Below, piece after piece: positions 6,834 to 12,405 of a stretch of DNA of 13,628 nt. Where the stretch lies: assembly GCA_005883295.1 (NCBI GenBank), contig VAWV01000105.1, positions 1-13,628 of the forward strand. The letters are read 5' to 3'. Both the position numbers and the translations under genes were made by a program. A model generated the notes under the pieces. The model had not been told where the DNA came from. It did no database searches and saw only the letters and a program-made list of their open reading frames with translations. Numbering within the stretch: the first letter of the stretch is position 1; each line of letters starts with the position of its first letter. Source of the stretch: Actinomycetota bacterium (lineage in GTDB: Bacteria; Actinomycetota; Thermoleophilia; Solirubrobacterales; Thermoleophilaceae).

Positions 6834-7513
6834 CGTCGAGCCCGCCCGGCCCGGCGGCGTCCACCACCGAGCCCCCGCAACGCCCCGGCCCCAGGCGGGC
6901 GTCCCAGGTCCGCACCGCCGCCGACGTTCGGAGCCTTGCCCGCAACCGGCTGATCGAGTCGCGACTCACCCCGAACGCGATCTCGATGACGGGCTTCGCG
7001 CTCAACGTGGCCGCGGCAGTGCTCGTCACCCAGCGCCTCTTCTTCCTGGCCGGCCTCGCGTTCGTCGTGGGATCCGTCATGGACACGCTCGACGGGCGCT
7101 ACTCGCGCATGTCCGGGAAGGGCACCGTCTTCGGCGCGTTCCTCGACTCCACGCTGGACCGCGTCGAGGAGGGCATCGTGCTGGCCGCCGTCGCCGCGTA
7201 CTTCTCCGCCCGCGGCGACGACCTGGCCGTGGCGGCCGTGGTAGTGACCGTCCTCGGCTCCCTGATGGTGAGCTACACCAGGGCCCGCGCCGAGGCGCTG
7301 GGAGTGGAGTGCAAGGTGGGGCTCGCGACGCGACCCGTTCGCGTGGTTATCCTCTCCGCCGGGCTGCTGTTCGCGAGGGGGGCGTCGCTGGGCGACTTCC
7401 AGCTGCTCGCCCCGGCGATCTACGCGATGGCGGTCCTCACATGGTTCACCGTGCTGCAGCGCGTTCTCCATGTGAGAAGGGCTCTGCAGAGGGCTTCGGC
7501 CCCGTCCGCGTAA
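6830..7513 (+). CDS. pgsA: CDP-alcohol phosphatidyltransferase, probable phosphatidylinositol-phosphate synthase
   Basis: The 227-residue membrane enzyme joins a CDP-lipid to an alcohol. The family signature D-x2-DG-x2-AR-x8-G-x3-D-x3-D is complete at Asp85, Asp88, Gly89, Arg93, Gly102, Asp106 and Asp110, with Ser92 in place of the usual Ala. Downstream, SYTRARAEALGVE and ATRPVRVVIL resemble, from memory, the SYIKARAEA and ERPERLII segments of the mycobacterial PIP synthase that bind the inositol phosphate. This, with Ino1 two genes' distance away, favours inositol-1-phosphate plus CDP-diacylglycerol as substrates over glycerophosphate. A low-complexity Pro-rich leader of about 30 residues precedes the amphipathic RSLARNRLIESRLTPNAIS. 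The TTG at 6830 overlaps the previous stop. The true start could be slightly downstream. Several membrane helices fill the rest. Confidence 0.85.
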   Translation: MTSSPPGPAASTTEPPQRPGPRRASQVRTAADVRSLARNRLIESRLTPNAISMTGFALNVAAAVLVTQRLFFLAGLAFVVGSVMDTLDGRYSRMSGKGTVFGAFLDSTLDRVEEGIVLAAVAAYFSARGDDLAVAAVVVTVLGSLMVSYTRARAEALGVECKVGLATRPVRVVILSAGLLFARGASLGDFQLLAPAIYAMAVLTWFTVLQRVLHVRRALQRASAPSA

Positions 7514-7544
7514 CCAGCGCGGGCTCGCGGGTTCTTTTCACATA

Positions 7545-7566
7545 AGGGTCCGCCGCCGCGGGCCCT
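7545..7566. promoter_or_regulatory. Hairpin between the phosphatidyltransferase gene and ino1
   Basis: AGGGTCC (7545-7551) pairs with GGGCCCT (7560-7566), seven pairs including one G-T, around an 8-base loop. It lies 32 bases after the pgsA stop and 31 before the ino1 start. It may be a weak terminator or a leader structure of ino1. Confidence 0.35.
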
Positions 7567-7580
7567 CATTGCTTCGATCC

Positions 7581-7586
7581 AGGAGG
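7581..7586 (+). promoter_or_regulatory. Strong ribosome binding site of ino1
   Basis: AGGAGG, a full Shine-Dalgarno match, ends 11 bases before the TTG at 7598. It decides that unusual start and marks ino1 as a leadered gene among neighbours that appear leaderless. Confidence 0.7.
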
Positions 7587-7597
7587 AATCTAGGAAC

Positions 7598-8761
7598 TTG
7601 AGCGAGATCGCCACAAACGGCCATTCCCGCTACCAGACCGAGACGGTCCGCGTCGCCATCGTCGGCGTCGGCAACTGCGCCTCGAGCTTCGTCCAGGGCG
7701 TCCAGCACTACCGCGACGCCGACGCGAGCGCGCGCGTCCCCGGCCTGATGCACGTCGACCTGGGCGGCTACCACGTGCGCGACATCGAGTTCACCGCCGC
7801 CTTCGACATCGACCGCGACAAGGTCGGCCGCGACCTCTCCGAGGCGATCTGGGCGGGCCAGAACAACACGATCAAGTTCGCCGACGTCCCCGCGCTCGAG
7901 GTCCCCGTGCTCAGGGGCATGACCCACGACGGGCTCGGCAAGTACTTAAGCGAGAAGATCACGAAGGCCCCCGGCCCGACCGCCGACATCGTGCGCGTGC
8001 TGCGCGAGACCCGCACCGACGTCGTCGTCAGCTACCTGCCGGTCGGCTCTGAGCAGGCGACCAAGTGGTACGTCGAGCAGGTGCTCGAGGCCGGCTGCGC
8101 GTTCGTCAACTGCATCCCGGTCTTCATCGCGCGCGAGGACTACTGGCAGCAGCGCTTCAAGGCGCGCGGCCTGCCGATCGTCGGCGACGACATCAAGAGC
8201 CAGGTCGGGGCGACGATCGTGCACCGCCAGCTCGCGCGCCTGTTCTCCGAGCGGGGGGTGCGGATGCTGCACACCTCGCAGCTGAACGTCGGCGGCAACA
8301 TGGACTTCTACAACATGCTCGAGCGCGAGCGGCTCGAGTCGAAGAAGATCTCAAAGACCAACGCGGTGACCTCGATCATGGACGACGAGCTGCCGGCGGA
8401 CGACGTCTACATCGGCCCCTCCGACTACGTGCCCTGGCTGACCGACCGCAAGTGGGCCCACATCCGCGTCGAGGGCCAGGCCTTCGGCGACGTGCCCCTG
8501 ACCGTCGAGATGAAGCTCGAGGTGTGGGACTCGCCCAACTCCGCGGGGATCGTGATCGACGCCGTGCGCTGCTGCAAGCTGGCGCTCAACCACGGCATCG
8601 GCGGCGCCCTCGAGGGTCCCTCCTCCTACCTGATGAAGTCGCCCCCGGTGCAGGTCCCGGACCCCGTTGCCCGCGAGGACACCGAGCGGTTTATCGCGGA
8701 GCACGGAGGCGCGCCCAAGCTCCCGGGCAAGGGCCGCATCCGGACCGCAGCGACGGCTTAG
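7598..8761 (+). CDS. ino1: Myo-inositol-1-phosphate synthase
   Basis: Ino1 converts glucose-6-phosphate to 1L-myo-inositol-1-phosphate using NAD as an internal redox cofactor, the committed step to inositol lipids and mycothiol. The 387-residue protein has the NAD-binding loop VGVGNCASSFVQG (about residues 23-35), NTIKFADV, the catalytic-region block GDDIKSQVGAT from Gly196 with Lys200, and LNVGGNMDFYNML. ERERLESKKISKT and KLEVWDSPNSAG follow. Throughout it closely tracks the mycobacterial enzyme as I remember it, with no gap or frame change. The length is that of the short bacterial type (about 360-390), not the roughly 530-residue eukaryotic type. The TTG start follows a full AGGAGG. It is preceded by the probable PIP synthase, which uses its product. 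Confidence 0.96.
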   Translation: MSEIATNGHSRYQTETVRVAIVGVGNCASSFVQGVQHYRDADASARVPGLMHVDLGGYHVRDIEFTAAFDIDRDKVGRDLSEAIWAGQNNTIKFADVPALEVPVLRGMTHDGLGKYLSEKITKAPGPTADIVRVLRETRTDVVVSYLPVGSEQATKWYVEQVLEAGCAFVNCIPVFIAREDYWQQRFKARGLPIVGDDIKSQVGATIVHRQLARLFSERGVRMLHTSQLNVGGNMDFYNMLERERLESKKISKTNAVTSIMDDELPADDVYIGPSDYVPWLTDRKWAHIRVEGQAFGDVPLTVEMKLEVWDSPNSAGIVIDAVRCCKLALNHGIGGALEGPSSYLMKSPPVQVPDPVAREDTERFIAEHGGAPKLPGKGRIRTAATA

Positions 8762-8771
8762 CGCAGGGGAG

Positions 8772-8806
8772 TACAGTCAGTGGGGCGGGAGGCTCCGAAG
8801 GGAGCC
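8772..8806 (+). promoter_or_regulatory. Candidate -10 box and hairpin covering the STAS ribosome site
   Basis: A TACAGT hexamer (8772-8777) would place a transcript start near 8784. The short leader then forms a perfect GGCTCC-GAAG-GGAGCC hairpin (8791-8806), whose right arm holds the GGGAG ribosome site just before the ATG at 8808. Pairing would hide the ribosome site, so this could reduce or regulate translation. No effector is known. Confidence 0.4.
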
Positions 8807-8807
8807 A

Positions 8808-9164
8808 ATGGCCGCCCCGAGCCGCACCTTCCGCGTCTTCTGCGTCGATCAGGGGCGCAGCGCGCGCATCTCGCTGCACGGCGAGCTCGATCGCGCCACG
8901 CTCGCGACGCTCGGGCACGAGCTCGGTGAGTGCGACCGGCGGCGGGTGTCGGTCGTCGTCGTGGACCTCTCCAACCTCGACTTCCTGGACGGGGCCGCGT
9001 TCAAGCTGTTCCTCGACTACGGCCGCACGCTGCGGCACGAGGGCCGGCATCTGAGCCTGGTGAACCCATCCATCCAGGTGCGCCGGATACTCACCGTGGG
9101 CGCGATGGTCCACTCCGCCGACGTGCTCGACGAGTGGCTCGACCCGCCTCTGACCGGCGTCTGA
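8808..9164 (+). CDS. STAS-domain protein, anti-sigma-factor-antagonist-like
   Basis: The 118-residue protein is essentially one STAS domain. It has the first strands and turn RISLHGELDRATLATLGHEL (residues 20-39), the central VVVVDLSNLDFLDGAAFKLF, and the final helix after RHLSLVNPSIQVRRILTVG. STAS proteins such as SpoIIAA bind anti-sigma kinases and are switched by phosphorylation of a serine following the conserved Asp. Here the sequence after Asp61 is Gly62-Ala-Ala instead of Ser-Ser-Gly, so the normal phosphorylation site is absent. It may be constitutively binding, regulated otherwise, or serve another STAS role. The ATG at 8808 is chosen because it follows a GGGAG site and begins the folded region; a longer frame from 8667 overlaps ino1. 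No kinase or sigma factor is adjacent. Confidence 0.82.
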   Translation: MAAPSRTFRVFCVDQGRSARISLHGELDRATLATLGHELGECDRRRVSVVVVDLSNLDFLDGAAFKLFLDYGRTLRHEGRHLSLVNPSIQVRRILTVGAMVHSADVLDEWLDPPLTGV

Positions 9165-9182
9165 GGCCCAACCGCCTCGGCG

Positions 9183-9188
9183 TATCCT
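9183..9188 (+). promoter_or_regulatory. Candidate -10 element for leaderless GT-PHP gene
   Basis: TATCCT ends 6 bases before the GTG at 9195, the typical arrangement for a leaderless actinobacterial gene. No convincing -35 or Shine-Dalgarno sequence is visible. Confidence 0.4.
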
Positions 9189-9194
9189 CCGGGA

Positions 9195-11108
9195 GTGCCC
9201 GCCGAGCGCTACTCCTTCGCCCAGGTAACCCCCTACGCATGGGAACAGCACCACGAGGTGAACCGCTTCGTGGAGCGGCTCTCGGACGAGCTGTGCGGGC
9301 GCGGGCACCGCGTTGCGGTGGTCGCTCCGTCGGAATCGCGTGAGCTGATCAGGGAGTCCCGTGCCCGGATCAAGCGGATCGTCGACGATCCCGACGCCGC
9401 CTTCGACGAGACCGGCTGCGCGTCCGTGCTCGCTGTCGGCCAGAGCCTGCCCGCGCGGCGCGGAGGCTCGCTCTCGCTTCCCGTCGACGTCTCGCGCACG
9501 ATCGAGACCCTTCTCGACAACGGCCACTTCGACTTCGTCCACGTGCACGAGCCGTTCGCGCCGAGCGCGTCCTCGGCGGCGCTCCGCCACTCGCGCGCCC
9601 TGAACGTCGGCACGTTTCACTCGGCCACGGAGCGGGTGCTCTCGACGCAGGTGGCGCGCCGGCTGGTCACGCTGCTCTTCGGGCGGCTGGATGGACGCAC
9701 CGCGAGCTGGTCCGTGACACGTGACCTGATGGCCCGGTACTTCCCGGGCGAGTATTCGGTGATCGCCCCGGGCGCGGAGCTGGTGCCGCGTCCGCACTCG
9801 AACGAGCGCGAGCTGGTGGAGATCCTCTACTGCGCTGAGGAGGAGCGCGGGGCGCTGCGCCTCTTCCTGCGCGCGCTGCGCCGTCTCCCCCCGCACCTCC
9901 CGTGGCAGGCCACGGTCTGGTCGCGGCTCCCGGGCGGCGAGCCGGCGGTGCCGATCGCGCGCGCGATCCGCGACCGCGTGAGGTTCATCGGCCCGGAGCA
10001 CGGCTCGGAGGCCCAGCACCTCGCGCGCGCCGACATCGTGGTGATGGCCTCGGCGGGGATCACGCCCGCGCCGCAGCTCCCGTTCCGCGCGATGGCCGGC
10101 GGAGCCGTGCCGGTGGCGGCCCGGCTGCCGCAGTACGAGGAGGCCCTCGCCGACGGCGACCGCGGCCTCCTGTTCGAGCCGCGCGACACCGACACGCTCG
10201 CCGCCCAACTGGCCCGCCTGGTGGGCGACAGCACGCTGCGCGACCAGCTCCGTCGCCGCATCGTGAAGCTCCACCCGCAGCTCGAGTGGTCACGCGTGGC
10301 CGACCAGTTCGAGGAGCTGTACGGGCGGATCGCCGCGCGCCGCCACGGCCCGGGGAAGGTGACCCTCCGGCGCCGGCTCGAATCGCGCCCGCTGATCCAC
10401 GTGGACCTTCACATGCACACCGACCACTCGCACGACTGCGCCACGCCAGTGCCGCGGCTGCTCGAGACCGCCCGCGACCGGGGCCTCGGCGCGATCGCGG
10501 TGACCGACCACAACGAGATCTCCGGGGCGCTCGAGGCTCGCAAGCGGGCGGACGGCATCAAGGTGATCGTTGCCGAGGAGGTAAAGACCGCCGACCAGGG
10601 CGAGGTCATCGGCCTCTTCATCGAGGAGAAGATCCAGCGGGGGTTGACACTCGAGGAGACCATCGCCGAGATCCGGCGGCAGGGCGGGCTCGTCTACATC
10701 CCGCACCCCTTCGACCGCATGCACTCGGTCCCGGACTACGAGCACCTCCTGCACGTGGTCGAGGACATCGACGCGATCGAGGTCTTCAACCCGCGCGTGG
10801 CGATGAAGTCGTTCAACGAGGAGGCCGCGCGCTTCGCCGCCAAGTACCGCATCCCCGCGGGGGCCGGCTCGGACAGCCACGTGCCGCAGGGTCTCGGGTC
10901 GGTGAAGATCGCGATGCGCGACTTCGACGGCCCGGAGGAGTTCCTGGAGTCGCTGCGCGACGCCGACATCATCCGGCGCCGGCAGAGCCTCCTCTACGTG
11001 CAGGCCCTCAAGCTGATCCAGACCAAGGCGCCGGGCGCGGCCCCGCGGCAGAGCCGGAGGCCGACCCGGCGATCCACCCGGCGGACGCGTCGGCGAGGCA
11101 ACAAGTGA
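9195..11108 (+). CDS. Fusion of degenerate PimA-like GT4 glycosyltransferase with PHP phosphoesterase domain
   Basis: This 637-residue protein has two domains. Residues 1 to about 385 follow a GT4 glycosyltransferase of the PimA type: an N-terminal TPYAWEQHHEV where PimA has CPYSFDVPGGV, GRGHRVAVVAPS, HVHEPFAPS (116-124) and NVGTFHSATERVLS. The donor-site residues expected in an active GT4 are gone: no GGV loop, no Arg/Lys pair in the second Rossmann half, and FRAMAGG instead of the VEAMAAG that ends the E-x7-E motif. Residues about 400-600 are a PHP domain with intact metal ligands: HMH (His406, His408), TDH (Asp438, His439), the AEE glutamate, PHP (His504) and DSH (Asp560, His562). The tail is Arg-rich. 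PHP domains hydrolyse phosphomonoesters or nucleotides; the substrate here is unknown. The GTG at 9195 has no ribosome site and a -10-like TATCCT just before it. Its stop shares a base with the next start. Confidence 0.85.
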   Translation: MPAERYSFAQVTPYAWEQHHEVNRFVERLSDELCGRGHRVAVVAPSESRELIRESRARIKRIVDDPDAAFDETGCASVLAVGQSLPARRGGSLSLPVDVSRTIETLLDNGHFDFVHVHEPFAPSASSAALRHSRALNVGTFHSATERVLSTQVARRLVTLLFGRLDGRTASWSVTRDLMARYFPGEYSVIAPGAELVPRPHSNERELVEILYCAEEERGALRLFLRALRRLPPHLPWQATVWSRLPGGEPAVPIARAIRDRVRFIGPEHGSEAQHLARADIVVMASAGITPAPQLPFRAMAGGAVPVAARLPQYEEALADGDRGLLFEPRDTDTLAAQLARLVGDSTLRDQLRRRIVKLHPQLEWSRVADQFEELYGRIAARRHGPGKVTLRRRLESRPLIHVDLHMHTDHSHDCATPVPRLLETARDRGLGAIAVTDHNEISGALEARKRADGIKVIVAEEVKTADQGEVIGLFIEEKIQRGLTLEETIAEIRRQGGLVYIPHPFDRMHSVPDYEHLLHVVEDIDAIEVFNPRVAMKSFNEEAARFAAKYRIPAGAGSDSHVPQGLGSVKIAMRDFDGPEEFLESLRDADIIRRRQSLLYVQALKLIQTKAPGAAPRQSRRPTRRSTRRTRRRGNK

Positions 11109-11761
11109 TGCACGCGAGAGGACAGCACGGCGCCCCGTCAAAACCTCGCGGCTGGATGCCCGCCACCGACGACGAGATCCGGGAGAAGTACCTGGAGCGG
11201 GCGATAAGGGAGCTGAACCAGCTCACCCACGAGCTCCAGGCCTGCGAGCACTGCCCGCGCGGGCAGCTGATGCCGGTGCTCGGGTCGGGGCACCCGCAGG
11301 CCGACATCTTCCTGCTCAAGTACGCCCCGACCGCGTCGGAGATCGAGGAGGGCGTGGCGTTCTACGGGCGCGCGGGCAGCGCGCTCATGAAGAGCTTCAA
11401 GCGACTGGGGATCGACCCGCTGACGGTCTACGGGACGCTGTGCGTGAAGTGCCCGGTCCCGGACACCGAGCAGTCGGCGCCGGAGTGCCGAGCCCGCGTG
11501 CTCGAGGAGCTCGCGATCGTGCAGCCCCGGATCGTGGTGGTGATGGGCGAGGCCGCGCTCGCCGAGCTGATGGACCTCGACGTGCCGCTGGGACGCCCGG
11601 TCGATCCCGAGCCCGGCCGCGTGCAGAAGCTCACGCCGTCCTGCGACGCGCTGTTCGTGCCCGACATCGACCAGGCGCTCGACGACGAGGGCTCGAAGCG
11701 CGAGTTCTGGGCCGCGTTCAGGGCCCTGGGCGACTGGTACGCGGCCTTCCCGCCGTACTAG
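11108..11761 (+). CDS. Uracil-DNA-glycosylase superfamily protein, atypical
   Basis: The 217-residue protein has the layout of iron-sulphur family 4/5 uracil-DNA glycosylases: an N-terminal C-x2-C (Cys46, Cys49) in LQACEHCPRGQL, then FYGRAGSALMKSFKRLGI matching the usual PF-GRAG-LL block. LCVKCPVPDTEQSAPEC follows with Cys112, Cys115 and Cys127 as later cluster ligands, then IVQPRIVVVMGEAAL. The catalytic motif GEAPG-x-x-E is replaced by LKYAPTASE (residues 70-78), and the second active-site motif with a conserved His (HPS) reads LTPSCDALF. So a uracil-excising role is not assured; it could be an actinobacterial paralogue with another base or DNA-binding function. The ATG at 11108 overlaps the preceding TGA in TGATG, implying coupling. 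An in-frame ATG at 11156 is an alternative. Neighbour nth is also a base-excision enzyme but about 7.6 kb away. Confidence 0.78.
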   Translation: MHARGQHGAPSKPRGWMPATDDEIREKYLERAIRELNQLTHELQACEHCPRGQLMPVLGSGHPQADIFLLKYAPTASEIEEGVAFYGRAGSALMKSFKRLGIDPLTVYGTLCVKCPVPDTEQSAPECRARVLEELAIVQPRIVVVMGEAALAELMDLDVPLGRPVDPEPGRVQKLTPSCDALFVPDIDQALDDEGSKREFWAAFRALGDWYAAFPPY

Positions 11762-11793
11762 AGTCCCTCCCCGAGCGAGAGGAGGAGGGTTCG

Positions 11794-12170
11794 ATGGCCG
11801 ACAGGGCCGAAGTACTGGTCGTCGCCAACCGCACCGCGGGATCTGCCGAGTTGCTCGAGGCGCTGAAGGCGCGGGCCGCGCAGGGGCCGGTCAAGTTCCA
11901 TCTCCTCGTCCCGTCGACTCCGCACGGTGTGACCTGGGCGGCCGACATGCACGCCGGCGGCGAGGAGGCCGAGGCCCATGTGCGGGCGGCGGTCGGGCGA
12001 CTGCGCGCCGAGGGGCTCGAGGTGGACGACGGCAAGGTCGGCGATCCCGACCCCGTGGCCGCCGTCGAGGACGCGGTGAACTTCAAGGAGTTCGACGAGA
12101 TCAGGTGGAGAGGGCCACCGGCAAGCCGGTCACGCACGTGATCGCGAGCGAGACCAAGATCGAGGCCTGA
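11794..12170 (+). pseudogene. Small universal-stress-protein-like protein, frame-shifted with internal gap
   Basis: It starts at ATG 11794 after a strong purine tract (GAGAGGAGGAGGG). The protein opens with a Rossmann-like strand EVLVVANRTAGSAELLEAL, then FHLLVPSTPHGVTW, a helix EEAEAHVRAAVGRLRAEGL and GDPDPVAAVEDAVN. This is the pattern of short actinobacterial universal-stress-like proteins. After FKEFDEI (to about 12102) the frame goes to RWRGPPAS and stops at 12141. The other frame from 12105 reads VERATGKPVTHVIASETKIEA and stops at 12170, which is a plausible natural C-terminus. In relatives a DEI-VSTLP...WL-LDLP segment of about 20 residues lies between. It is absent here. The coordinates cover both parts. 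It is separated from the uracil-glycosylase-like gene by 32 bases. Function unknown; nucleotide binding is possible by family. Confidence 0.7.
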
Positions 12171-12185
12171 GGCTCCGCCCGGCCA

Positions 12186-12210
12186 CGCCGAGGTCGGCGC
12201 CCGACCGGCG
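12186..12210. terminator. Bulged hairpin between the stress-like gene and the small zinc protein
   Basis: GGTCGG (12192-12197) and CCGACC (12201-12206) form a 6-base stem with a CGC loop. The stem extends by four more pairs (12186-12189 with 12207-12210) across a two-base bulge. It lies 15 bases after the upstream stop and directly before a TATAGT box. It could be a terminator without a T-run, or an operator for the next gene. Confidence 0.4.
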
Positions 12211-12216
12211 TATAGT
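12211..12216 (+). promoter_or_regulatory. Candidate -10 element of the small zinc-protein gene
   Basis: TATAGT, close to the TATAAT consensus, ends 9 bases before the ATG at 12226. There is no ribosome site, so a leaderless or near-leaderless transcript is likely. Confidence 0.45.
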
Positions 12217-12225
12217 CGCGCCCCG

Positions 12226-12405
12226 ATGGATCTCGAGCCCCACAGCGTCGACCCGGTGATCGAGCACACCTGCGCCGAGTGCGGCGCGACGCTGACCGAC
12301 GAGGAGATCCGCGCCTCGCTCGAGGCCGGCGACACCTACCTGTGCTCGGTGCACGCCGCCGAGCAGGTCCCGCTCGAGGAAGAGGACCAGGTCGAGGAGG
12401 GCTAG
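12226..12405 (+). CDS. Small acidic protein with CxxC...CxxH putative zinc site
   Basis: I do not recognise a named family. The reading frame from ATG 12226 gives 59 residues: MDLEPHSVDPVIEHTCAECG, then a short helix TDEEIRASLEAG, then TYLCSVHAAEQ and a very acidic tail ending EEEDQVEEG. The C-A-E-C pair and the C-S-V-H pair, about 22 residues apart, would form a small zinc-ribbon-like site. Third-base GC is high throughout and a good -10 box lies 9 bases upstream, so I consider it a real gene despite its size. Its TAG overlaps the stop of the convergent methyltransferase gene in a shared CTAG. Zinc-ribbon miniproteins often bind RNA polymerase or RNA, but nothing here shows the partner. Confidence 0.68.
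   Translation: MDLEPHSVDPVIEHTCAECGATLTDEEIRASLEAGDTYLCSVHAAEQVPLEEEDQVEEG

Noticed and set aside
7514..7540. CGCG-GGCT-CGCG followed by TTCTTTT as an intrinsic terminator after pgsA
   Set aside because: The stem has only four pairs and the T-run is offset and interrupted, so it is too weak to call.
8691..10274. A 527-codon minus-strand frame across the STAS gene and GT-PHP
   Set aside because: Low-complexity His/Arg/Glu/Ala composition and no conserved motif; the plus strand holds recognisable STAS and PimA-like domains.
9902..11107. Upstream extension of the uracil-glycosylase-like frame into the GT-PHP gene
   Set aside because: The extra 400 residues are an Arg/Pro/Gly/Ala shadow of the GT-PHP gene. 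The real protein begins at the TGATG overlap.
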